NCBI RefSeq assembly: GCF_026914185.1 | Contig: NC_070565.1 | Span: 6,696,001 to 6,760,000 of the forward strand | Direction of reading: 5' to 3' | DNA: 64,000 nucleotides | Source: Puccinia triticina | Taxonomy: Eukaryota > Basidiomycota > Pucciniomycetes > Pucciniales > Pucciniaceae | Position numbers and translations under genes: made by a program | Shown: one piece after another, positions 36,060 through 45,826 of the stretch | Position numbering within the stretch: the stretch's first letter is position 1 | How the letters are laid out: each line of letters opens with the position of its first letter | Notes under the pieces: generated by a model | What the model was told of the DNA's origin: nothing | What the model saw: only the letters and a program-made list of their open reading frames with translations | Database searches by the model: none

Positions 36060-37948
36060 TTATTTCCGATGAGGAAAGTTGATGACGGTACGTGTTCGAT
36101 GGAGTTTAGGTCCGGGGATATAATCGATGTCATCTTCCTGAGAGTCATCTAGAGGGGTCTTGAGAGTCTTCGGGATTTTTTTGGTGAGAGGGGAGAGTGT
36201 GTCGGGGAGCTGGTTGGATGTGAGGTCGGTAGCCTTGGCATCGACGGCCTGGACGGCTGGCACCTGAGCCTCGATGGTTGTGACGGAGGGTGCTGGGACA
36301 AGAGCCTTGACGTTAAGCTTCTCAAGGAGTTTCTTCATGAGGGCAGCCTCGTCATCTTCCTTGTCTTGAGTTTGGGACTTTGGGCTGTCGGTGACTTCCT
36401 TGTCTTCATGATGGGCCTTTGAGCTATCCTCATCTTCCGCGTCTTCATGATTGCCTTTCGAGCTTTCATCCTTTGAGCTGTCATCATCGGTCTTGTCTTC
36501 ATGATGACTTTTTGAGCCTTTGTGCTTCTTGGGCGCTTTGACACTACGAAGCACGGCGTCGGGGGAAACCGCGCCACCGCTGGATTGGATAGCCTGGGCA
36601 TCCGCAAACAGCTGGGAGAAATTCGGAATACTCGGCTCGTTCGGGAGCGTCTGGCCGTCGAGAGAGTGCGACGGTTGGATGGGAAATGCCCCGCCGGCTG
36701 CCATGATATCCGACGCGCTGAGTAAACTGGGTTTGTCCGCAAAGTGTCAGATTTAAATTACAACTGTGATCTCAAAGAAAGACTACTCACTCAGGGTTGA
36801 AATGGTTTGTTGGAAGAGACTCAGGCGGGCTCAATCCTCCAAGCACGGCCATTGAAGGATCGGCTAGCTCGGAGCGAGCACTGAGGATTGAGCCCAAGAT
36901 AGGAAGGGAGCCCACGATAGGAAGTCCAGTTGAGGGGGCGGCGACAGGAAGTGCAGACAAAGGGCTGCCTGCAGGCAAGCTTTTAGACAGCTCACTGACA
37001 AGGGGAAGGCTGGAAAGCGGGAGACCGGACAGCGGAAGACCGGAAAGCGGAAGACTGGATAGTGGAAGGCTGGATAGTGGAAGGCTGGATAGTGGAAGGC
37101 TGGATAGCGGAAGGCTAGATAGCGGAAGGGCCGATAAGGCCGGTGCGGCTTCCGTCGGAAGAGCACGTGCACCGAGTATTCCTGTAAGCTGCTTGGTTAC
37201 CCCGGGTTCCACAGGCAGGACTTTCTTCAATGCTGACAAATCGTTTACCACGCCGGGCAGGTTCGATAAGGTGTCGGATACTGGCTTGTTAACATCTCCA
37301 GTTACCACCTGGATGATACCCGGGATTGATGGCTCATCTGTTCCATCAAAGTGAGTGTGAAGAGTGAATATCAATATTTCCACTCAAACGAAGATAGAGG
37401 GATCAAATGAGAGCATACCAGCAGACCGCTTCATTTTGAGAGACAAATCCAGGAGGCTCGTTCGTAGACCATGCTCGTCGGATGACAGGAGAGGATGGAG
37501 AGGTCGATGTGCGCCCAAGCTGGCGTTGAGAATGTTACCATCACCGATGTGAATGGAATTTTGAAGCTTTGAGCGGTCTGCCTGGGCGTGGGCGCGTTGA
37601 TTCACGCGTCCATTGGAGTTCAAACTCAGGGAGACTGCCCGCGCGCGAGGGTTAAGTGATAACAAAGATGGGTGGGCACGTTTGCCGAATCCTTTGGGAA
37701 CTAGGCGGGTTGGAAGTTCTTCGGTAAGGACAGCTTCGCTGACGAGCGGCGAATCAAAACTGCAATCAAAACTGTAAGTAAGTAATATCTGTCAGTTTTT
37801 TTTTTTTGTATCCGGCCTGAAGTCATACAGCGAGATAGAGATAGGCTCACCTCAGGTCACCGGCATCTGGTACCGGAGTGGCCATGCTCAGTTGAGTTTG
37901 CGCAGCCACAGAAAGAGACACAACGACGAAAGATTGAGAAACCTTCAT
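36060..37948 (-). CDS. Secreted LP-repeat protein with dibasic sites, 550 aa
   Basis: Four exons: 37851-37948, 37419-37759, 36791-37337, 36060-36726 (introns 91, 81 and 64 bp), 551 codons. The N-terminus MKVSQSFVVVSLSVAAQ is a likely signal peptide. Dibasic Kex2-type sites (KGFGKR, LKMKR) occur in the first 150 residues. A central region has about ten near-perfect PLSSL pentapeptides, encoded by a 15-bp tandem repeat (37010-37135). The C-terminal third is a His/Lys/Asp/Ser-rich region built on SSK-HHEDK-like units, followed by a basic tail. I do not recognise the family. Composition suggests an extracellular, possibly kexin-processed or wall-associated protein. A TATAAAT (38224-38230) lies upstream. 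Intron 1 has two usable acceptors 12 bp apart. Confidence 0.75.
37010..37135 (-). repeat. 15-bp tandem repeat encoding PLSSL
   Basis: Eight to ten copies of a GCTGGATAGTGGAAG unit (plus strand) with C/T and A/G changes, mostly silent. Copy number is likely to vary between isolates. Confidence 0.8.
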
Positions 37949-38355
37949 GATGAGAAGCGGATAGATTTGAGAGATGTATGCCGGGAAATTTTATGACTAG
38001 GTTGGATAGTGATGTTGACACGAGTGCGATAAGGAATAAGCTCAGGTTATTAGTTTGAAGGGAATGGTTTTTCGCTCAAGTGTACCAGTAGAGGGAGTAC
38101 TTTGGGTGGTGGTTGAACGATGGAGAGCACTGCTCTTTTGTTTGTTCTTTGAGATAGCAAGGGGACCTGGAGAAGGATGGGTGGATGATGGAAAGGGATG
38201 GAAATGGGGTTGAAGAGAGTCTTATTTATACCCCGTTTGTGCGAGTAAGACAGGGCTCCGGGAGAGAGAGCGATTTCTCTTCAGACAAACCGGATTCTGT
38301 CCTAAACTGATCAGATGGCTGAATTGTTCCTCGTATCGTCTATTTGACTGGCAGG

Positions 38356-38706
38356 TCACATCTCACTCGCACTACCCTGCCTTCTCTTACAGGCACACTC
38401 ATTGATAAACACCCACTGCCAGCCTCCTTCGACTTCGACAGGGCAGAATACCAATGTTCGCTCATGATAGAATCTTTTGGGGCTGTAAATTCTATTGACT
38501 AAGTCATGCCCGGCTGGTGGGCTGGCTATGTCAAAAGGATTGTGGCCAGGTTCACGAATAGGCACACAAAGTAAAACAACTTCCACCCAGATGGAGAAAG
38601 AGGGAAATAAAAATCCCCTCTCGAGCGAAGCTAAACACAGCCAGAGCAGCGAACGCTGGATTGCTCGAGTCACAACCAGAAAATTTGAACCAATCTTCGC
38701 TAACAT
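38356..38706 (-). CDS. Hypothetical protein, 116 aa
   Basis: Open frame with an ATG at 38706 and stop at 38356. The last ~65 residues (from about GHNPFDIASPP to a basic CACKRRQG end) have protein-like composition. No family was recognised. It lies in the roughly 1.5-kb region upstream of the LP-repeat gene on the same strand and could be a separate small gene, an unrelated exon or chance. Confidence 0.3.
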   Translation of the reverse strand: MLAKIGSNFLVVTRAIQRSLLWLCLASLERGFLFPSFSIWVEVVLLCVPIREPGHNPFDIASPPAGHDLVNRIYSPKRFYHERTLVFCPVEVEGGWQWVFINECACKRRQGSASEM

Positions 38707-39472
38707 GAGTCTTGAGACAAGTGTGTCATGATAGTAGACCCTGTCTGCGACAAATGCAGCCGAGGGCCGGGCAATGCTCTATGGCCTGGGCAACATGGGG
38801 CCAGTTTCTGGGGTTGAAAGTTGAAACTGAACCCAGCGGGGGATTATCCCTGGTGGAAAATTTGTTTAATTCTTCCAACTTCACGCCGGCCGGCCCGAAG
38901 TCCTACCGTTCCAGGGGAAGAGTAGTCCGGTCGTCTAGCCCCTCGTGATTAAGGTGAGGCCGAGCTGACGACAACTTGTTTCAATCACCATCAGGGCACT
39001 CTCTTGGAGTCTTACAAATGTCGGCTGACTCCAAGCAAACCAATTTTAGATTCGTCGACCGCTGGAACAAGCGTCAAACCGAACTCTGAGTTCACTCGGT
39101 CTCCTACTTGAAAAGGAACGCTCTTTCCCGACAGCTATATATAGAACAAGTCAATTTTGTCACCTGCTCTGTCGGCTCCAGAAGGCCTTCAAGCGGTCTG
39201 GCTCAACTTCATTAAAAAGCATTCGGACTATTGACCAAGGTCTACGTTTTTATTCCGCCATCTCCAACTTAAGACAAGCGTTGTCAGGACTTGTCAATTT
39301 TTAATATAACTTCGAGGCTCCAACGTGTTTATCTTCGTTCTCAACCAGGTATGAATTAACTGTTACTTCCTTTGTATTGGTTGATCAGCTGACCTTTTGG
39401 AAGCAGCTCAGCAAATATCTAGGTAGCGTAGGAACCGGCAGTTCTACATCCAGTCCACCGAACACAACCACC
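38707..39472. promoter_or_regulatory. Upstream region of the 107-aa secreted protein
   Basis: A TATATATAG motif at 39136-39144 lies about 330 bp before the ATG and could be the core promoter if the leader is long. The remainder shows no gene or repeat. Confidence 0.35.
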
Positions 39473-39796
39473 ATGCGATTTCACTTCTTCCGCCCAGTAA
39501 CAATTTTTGTCGTTTTGAACTCCATGCTCGCTGGATACTGCATTAGCGTGGGGTCTGAAGTGGTTGTCTTTGCTAATTGTCCGGGGAAAAGTAGAATCGT
39601 AGCAGATAAAGTGGTGGCATGTACTGTCGGGAGTGTAACTTGCTCTGGTCGAGGAAGTGGTCAACCTGGCGTCATCAAATGTAGCGATTCAGCGGGAGTG
39701 GCCAGTGTCAAAAGCTACAATGACTGTCCGACCAAATCCGTCCCTTCATGCGAATCCGCAGTCATAAAGGAAGGCCGACTGAGCAAAGTATTATGA
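39473..39796 (+). CDS. Small secreted cysteine-rich protein, 107 aa
   Basis: ATG in a good context (ACCACCATGC) at 39473 and stop at 39794-39796, without introns. The first ~24 residues form a signal peptide (RPVTIFVVLNSMLAG). The mature part has seven cysteines within 80 residues and many short Ser/Gly/Val segments, suggesting a compact disulfide-bonded fold. No named family was recognised. In a rust fungus such a protein would be listed as a candidate effector, which is inference. It lies between two other predicted secreted proteins. Confidence 0.62.
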   Translation: MRFHFFRPVTIFVVLNSMLAGYCISVGSEVVVFANCPGKSRIVADKVVACTVGSVTCSGRGSGQPGVIKCSDSAGVASVKSYNDCPTKSVPSCESAVIKEGRLSKVL

Positions 39797-40329
39797 TGGA
39801 CAAATGAAATATCACTCGGCCCGTTGAACATTCAGACTCTTTTTCTGCTCTGTTTCTTACATTGCAACCTCTCAAATAGTAACCTTTTTCGTTGCTTCTG
39901 GAACTGAACGTATCTCATGATAGCCTAAGCTACATGGTTTTTTCTCAATAGATAATTTTGTTCCTTAAGTTTACCTCTTCAACATGTCGAGATGAGTTCA
40001 GCTGTTTCAAAGTTTCCATCCAAGCAAAAACAGTTGGTCCTATCTCAGGTTATGTCACACTGCCTGATCGATCAGTAACTTCGGTTGGTTTCACTTGCAT
40101 GTCAATGGATGAGGGTGCACAACCCCAAAGTCCTTCCAGCTTCTGGGGAAGACCCTCAAAAAAAACCAAATTCTTCTGAAGAACTGTTTCTGTAATAGTT
40201 GTTCTGTATTGGGGGGTGGTGGGCTGAGTTCTATCTGTATCTATGCTGGAGTTTTCTGGAGTTGAAAGGAAGAACTTCTCATGTTTGTGTTTACGGTGGG
40301 GCTTCAGGCGGCGAGATATCTCCCCTTCC

Positions 40330-40480
40330 GGCGTCAGGCTGTACTGCGAAGAGGGGGCGGGCGGCCGGGCGGAGCGACCCTTCCGCAGGAGGGCTGTATG
40401 GAGGCTTCGCGCCTCGGACCTCCGAGCGGGACCTCCGAGGGAGACTTGTGTTTGTGTTAAGTTCGGTACATATAAGCCAG
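40330..40480 (+). repeat. Dispersed GC-rich AAGTCCCTC-type repeat, gene-proximal copy
   Basis: GC-rich block with CGCAGGAGGG, GAGGCTTCGCGCCTCG and a terminal GTTAAGTTCGG, as in the copy at 2290-2425. It ends about 115 bp upstream of the ATG at 40572, so it may serve as part of that gene's promoter or leader. Confidence 0.45.
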
Positions 40481-40571
40481 TGGGTTCCTATACGCCATAC
40501 TTTCAAGCGGGCCAAGGTACATATTTATCCTGTTGCAGACTCTTGCAGAGTGAAGTAGAAAATTTCCGGCG

Positions 40572-41644
40572 ATGTTTGCCTCTCTCTTTCTTAAAGTGGG
40601 GTGGCTCCTAATCGGCTCCAAGGCTCTGGCCAGGCCGTTCCTTGATGGTTTACAAAATAATGATGGCACCATTCACCTTCTCCTTGATTCAAACAGTCAT
40701 GTCGAAGGCTTAGGAAACCATTGTCTGCTTGGGCCAGAGGCACCTCCGAGTCCCAGCTTGCAAGAGGGAAGATTGAGTCGAAAACGACTGTCGGGCCAGA
40801 ATCGACAACCACCGGAACACCTCTCGACTATGGAAGCCGACACTGGATCGAGCACTCAGAATGGCGAGCAGAATGGTATGCGGAATTTCTATCAATGCTA
40901 ATATTGCGGTAATGAGGCAACTGACAATATGCCCTCAGGCATTCCTTATGACAAAAAACTAGTAGTGAATGTAGGAAAACGACAAAAAATGCAACGGAGC
41001 GCTACAGACTATCAGCTTTCAATAGACCCATCGTCTCCCAGCCAGTCATCGCACTCTTCCTCCCCGGTTTCGTACGAGACCGCATACCTCGCGGCAGGAG
41101 TTGATGGATTTCCAAAGGGGCATCACCTAACTTTGCCAGGATCAGAACCTCATCTTCCTTCTCCGTCGAATCATCAGGTTGGCTCAAGCAGCGAGCATTC
41201 GGATGCGACCTCGCGCTTGCGGCCAACCGTATTTGAAGCCTATGGTGTGCCACAAGGCTCTGATCAAGTCTTAGAACAACGGCTGGGGAGACCATCTCAT
41301 GTTCTGGATCCACCGCCAGAATCTTCCGCGGACCAGGACACCACCGGTAAGTCAAAACATTCAAGGATATTTATGCTGCTCTTTCTCTTGAAATTGATTT
41401 TATGACTGCGATCTAGCTTGGGAGACTTCATCAGCTTCCTACCTCAGCCACGACTCCGGCTATAGCCACGGGCAGACATATGGTCAGTCATTATACTCGA
41501 GTATACTTGCTATTTCGCGTGATTGCTGTTGAAATACTCCCCCACTTCACTTCTTCAGCCCCGATTGACGATTTTACTTGGCCATCTTTCCTCCCGAGCC
41601 GCGCGGACCGATACCATGTTGATGAGGGCCACTTGATGCCATAG
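40572..41644 (+). CDS. Secreted protein of unknown function, 287 aa, possible early stop
   Basis: Four exons: 40572-40875, 40939-41346, 41417-41482, 41559-41644 (introns 63, 70 and 76 bp; strong donors such as GTAAGTC). They give 287 aa to the TAG at 41642-41644. The N-terminus MFASLFLKVGWLLIGSKALA looks like a signal peptide. A tribasic site (RLSRKR) follows near residue 70. The middle is Ser/Pro/His-rich and probably disordered. Beyond the TAG the same frame stays open with similar composition for 42 codons. It can be spliced (donor 41772, GTAAGG; acceptor before 41829) in matching phase to a further exon ending at 41980. This suggests either a nonsense allele of a 380-codon gene or a true end with a fossil tail. 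No family was recognised. Confidence 0.6.
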
Positions 41645-41980
41645 CCACAAGATCGACTAAAGGACTGCACCAATCATAATGAGCCAGCCGAGCAGAACTA
41701 TCCTCAAGGCATACCATCTAACTTCATGCAAGTGAGCTTACACAACATGAAGAACCACCAGGATACTGATTGTAAGGCAGGATAATATGTCTTGTTAAGC
41801 TTGCCTTATCGTACTTAAAATTTATGAGTTGGGTTCAAAAATTTCCATCCCAAGCCACACCATCTTAGCGAGGACCACCTCACCTCTACTTCCTCCTCTT
41901 GGGTCGATTATGATAACCTCCCTAAAAAACTACGCCAAGGCCTCTGTTTCAATTTTTCGGGCTTGGAACAGAACTCCTAA
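41645..41980 (+). pseudogene. Possible 3' coding remainder of the preceding gene
   Basis: Open in frame from 41645 to 41771, then an inferred 57-bp intron (41772-41828) and an exon 41829-41980 ending in TAA. The translation is Asn/His/Gln-rich, resembling the upstream protein. It is separated from it only by the TAG at 41642. Confidence 0.4.
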
Positions 41981-42609
41981 CGGCTCACACACAGACCTAC
42001 CGGTTGATGAACGGGTTTGATTTCACTTCTAAAATCACTGGTATCAGACTTCACTGCGGAAGACTCAAGATGATAATGGGGCATCACCCCACAGAGTGTT
42101 GAACAAATAAACCGGGCATCTTATCAAACAAGTTCCATTCTCCTGGCTTGAACATTTGCCCACGTCTGCTTTTACCACCAACGTCTGGAGGTAATCAACC
42201 AGCCAGTCTGGGTGAACATAAAGCCTTGATTTTGAAAGCTTACAGAACAAAAACCCACGTATCTCGCCAGCGAGAAAAAAATGTGGCAAGTCTTCCGGTT
42301 TCAATCAAATCAGAACTGTTCATCAGGGCCTACCGGGAAGATTCTCTGTGAGAAAGTGTAAGAATATGATGATGGACGACTTGGTCCCGAAGTTTGAATA
42401 TTTGTTCTTTCATTTGCAATCGTGTCACTTGCACCTACTAGTTATCTAACCTCAGTTGCATAAGATCAAGCCGATTAAAAATGCGCACAGCACTTTTTCT
42501 GAGTGGGTCTCTGAGGTCATGCTCTAGCCACGAGGTGGAAAGTATCCCCTCGTTGCACATTTGAGAAATTTACAAGTGAGGTACCTTCGCCATCAAATTT
42601 TGACCCAAT
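41981..42609. other. Intergenic, possible further exon fragments
   Basis: Short stretches near 42225-42470 have protein-like translations, but no connected exon model could be supported. The 8-bp target duplication TAAAAATA of the foldback element starts at 42610. Confidence 0.35.
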
Positions 42610-42617
42610 TAAAAATA

Positions 42618-44249
42618 GGGGGTTGAGAAATCGACTCCCATAAATTAAAAAATCGACTCCCAAATGGAGTTTACGTCGCGCGGACCGCTTCGCGACGTCC
42701 CCCCCGGGACATCATGACAAAATTTTGACCCGGGGGTGTTTTGGGAGTCGGAATTGTAATTCCGTGATCCCAAACGGGAGTCGGGATTTTGATTTGACAA
42801 AAAAACCCAGAAAATAGAGAAATTGTCATATCTCCTCACTGGGGCACCCAAATTTTACACCCATCTAGATACACTTTCTAGACAATATTTTTAGATTTAC
42901 AGCAGTTGAAAACATCAGGAAAGCCTTGTGGAACAGGGGGTTAATTTGGTGGATATCCTTAATAGGAAATCCCCCAAAACCTTAGCTACAGTGCTCCAAA
43001 CACTCCAAAAGTTTTTTTTGCAATAATAATGCACTCTCTAGAACACATTTTTAGCTTCACAGCATTAGCACACCTCAGGGACACCTTGTGTAGCCAGGGG
43101 GGTGATTTGGCGGATTTCCTACAAAGGCAATCCGCCAAAACCTTATCTATGGTGCTCCAAACTGCCCCAAATTTTTTCCGCCATAAGAATACACTTTTTA
43201 AAACATATTTTGAGCTTCACAGAATTAGCACACCTCATGGACACCTTGTGTAGCCAGGGGCTGATTTGGCGGATTTTGTACAAAGGCAATCCACCAAATC
43301 CTTATCTATGGTGCTCCAAACACCCCCAGTTTTTTTTGCCATATGAATACAACATTTAGAAAATAATTTGAGCTCCATAGAGGTATTACACATCAGGAAC
43401 ACCTTCTATAAGCGGGGGGCTAATTTGATTTCCTACTATAATTAGCTCCCCGCTTATAGAAGGTGTTCCTGATGTGTGATACCTCCTTGGAGCTCAACAT
43501 ATTTTATAGAGAGTGTATCCATATGGTAAAAAAACTCTGGGGGTGTTTGGAGCACCGTAGCTAAGGATTTGGTGGATTGCCTTTGTAGGAAATCCGCCAA
43601 ATCAGCCCCTGGCTACACAAGGTGTCCCTGAGTTGTGATAATGCAGTGAAGCTCAAAATATGTTTTAAAAAGTGTATTCTCATGACGGAAAAAATTTGGG
43701 GCAGTTTGGAGCACCATAGATAAGGTTTTGGCGGATTGCCTTTGTAGGAAATCCGCCAAATCACCCCCCTGGCTACACAAGGTGTCCCTGAGGTGTGCTG
43801 ATGCTGTGAAGCTAAAAATGTGTTCTAGAGAGTGTATTATTATTGCAAAAAAAAACTTTTGGAGTGTTTGGAGCACTGTAGCCAAGGTTTTGGGGGATTT
43901 CCTATTAAGGATATCCGCCAAATTAACCCCCTGTTCCACAAGGCTTTCCTGATGTTTTCTACTGCTGTAAATCTAAAAATATTGTCTAGAAAGTGTATCT
44001 AGATGGGTGTAAAATTTGGGTGCCCCAGTGAGGAGATATGACAATTTCTCTATTTTCTGGGTTTTTTTGTCAAATTAAAATCCCGACTCCCGTTTGGGAT
44101 CACGGAATTACAATTCCGACTTCCAAAACGCCCCCGGGTCAAAATTCGGTCATGATGACCCGGGGGAGACGTCGCGAAGCGGTCCGCGCGACGTAAACTC
44201 CATTTGGGAGTCGATTTTTTAATTTATGGGAGTCAATTTCTCAACCCCC
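42618..44249. mobile_element. Foldback element, 1.63 kb, arms of about 800 bp
   Basis: The whole element is one long inverted repeat around a spacer of about 20 bp near 43437. It starts GGGGGTTGAGAAATCGACTC and ends in the inverse. A perfect 8-bp direct repeat TAAAAATA flanks it (42610-42617, 44250-44257). Each arm contains CGACTCCCA boxes, a GTCGCGCGGACC segment, and about three tandem units of roughly 165 bp that include GGCGGATTTCCTACAAAGGC. The CGACTCCCA boxes and the GTCGCGCG segment resemble the 5' region of the MULE transposase gene at 58.6 kb, so it may be a non-autonomous MULE relative. No protein is encoded. Confidence 0.8.
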
Positions 44250-44400
44250 TAAAAATATTTATTAGATCAATGGAAGGTATTCTTGGCCAACATTAATATT
44301 CTTTCCAACCAAAAATCCCATCATATTGCCCCAATCACCTCCCAGAATTGAATGATCTCCCAATAGGTTTTGTCAGTTTTGAAGTAACAAACCAAATAAT

Positions 44401-44546
44401 GGAGGACTTCCCGTCAATCTGGGAACCCAGATTTTTCCAGATTTTGCGGAGAAATCTGGGCTCGATCTTCCCAAATCCTAGATCTTCCCAGATTTCCCTG
44501 CGAAATCTGGGAAAATCTGGGTTTCCAGATTGGCGGGAAGTCCTCC
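44401..44546. mobile_element. 146-bp foldback MITE
   Basis: The arms start GGAGGACTTCCCG and contain several AATCTGGG words. The two arms pair over nearly their full length around CTAGATC. AAT flanks both ends (44398-44400, 44547-44549), possibly a 3-bp duplication. Confidence 0.6.
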
Positions 44547-44549
44547 AAT

Positions 44550-45826
44550 GGAGGACTTCTACATAGTGCAATCTGGAACCCTTGCAGATGTTGCTTTAGA
44601 CCCAATCAGTCTAGATTTTTGCAGGGGAAATCTAGCTTTTGGGTCTCTAAAAATCATTTCTGAGAGACTTGCAGTTCTCGACGGGAACCTCCAATCATTT
44701 TCCATCAATAAAACTTGAAAGTAGTTCAAAAAAGTTGAGTATCAACTCATATCCATCGAAATTGAGAGGAGTTTGAGCTCGCTGAGCCAGTCTCCTGCTC
44801 GCTTCGCGAGTTCAAAAATTCGAAATTTTGCAATCAGAGGCTGAGCACCCATAGACCCCTTGGCTACCATGCCGGCATTGTGCACTTTTTTGTACATCAA
44901 TATTTAGATCATTATGGAGATGGTGACCCAGCGGCTCGCTATTTCAGTCGTGGTAACCCTGAACCTTTGGTAACCTAAATCAGTTGTAGCCTGGATGATT
45001 GAAAGTGAGAGGTTGGACTACGTACGACGTAGGCAACGAAACCGCAAATCAAGCTACGATAGCCAAGTGGCCAAATATACAGGTTAAAAATATGTATGTC
45101 CCGAGCCGGCCGGTTACCCAAAAGTCAAGCCCATGATGAGAAAGTCCGAAGCTTCCTTCGGAACTACAACTTGCTCCCGCTGTTGGATGCCACCTCTTGA
45201 TCGTTGCCAGGCGCCACGATTATCAGGATACAGAAGTATTTCCCACCAAATCCTTGCCGTAAAGGAAACCCTCCGTGGTCTCCTAATTAAGGGTTCAAGT
45301 GGCAGTATACTATCATACCTTTTGGTCCCAACAATCAATCATCCTGACCGCCTCTGCAGTCATTATTTGAAGGACGCCGAGACTATCCTGCGCTCACCCC
45401 GAAATCTGGCGAGTTCCAATCCAAGGGTTTAGCAACAGAATCAATCATACCGACTTGATCCGGATTCCGTGTAAGTGAGGTCTAGAAAGCCACCCAAAAC
45501 CCTTCATCTGCAGTTGCCTTGACGTCTTCAGGGGACGACTCTGTTGCTTCATGCTGTGTCCATGGAAAACGATGACCTCGCTGTCCCTGTTATCAAAATT
45601 TTAAAGCTGTTTATAATTGCTGCTCAATAAGCTACACCATCCGTTATTGCACATTCCCAAAAAATCCCAAAAGCTGTTTATATTTGGTGTCTAATATAAA
45701 GCTGAACCATTCGTTTTTCGAAATTTTCAAAAAATCACACCTTCTTCATCTTCGACACCGACCTACTCAACAGACATCACCTTACATTCCCCATAAAACA
45801 GCTCCCCTAGCTTTCATATCCTCACA
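44550..45826. other. Intergenic and aquaporin upstream region
   Basis: No gene or repeat was recognised. Composition is mixed and less AT-rich from 45100. No clear TATA box was found near the ATG at 45827. Confidence 0.35.

Noticed and set aside
39958..40179. Open frame downstream of the 107-aa secreted protein
   Set aside because: No ATG start, no recognisable motif, and no splice model linking it to a neighbouring gene.
44348..44605. Overlapping frames on both strands near 44.4 kb
   Set aside because: They are produced by the 146-bp foldback MITE and contain its AATCTGGG words.
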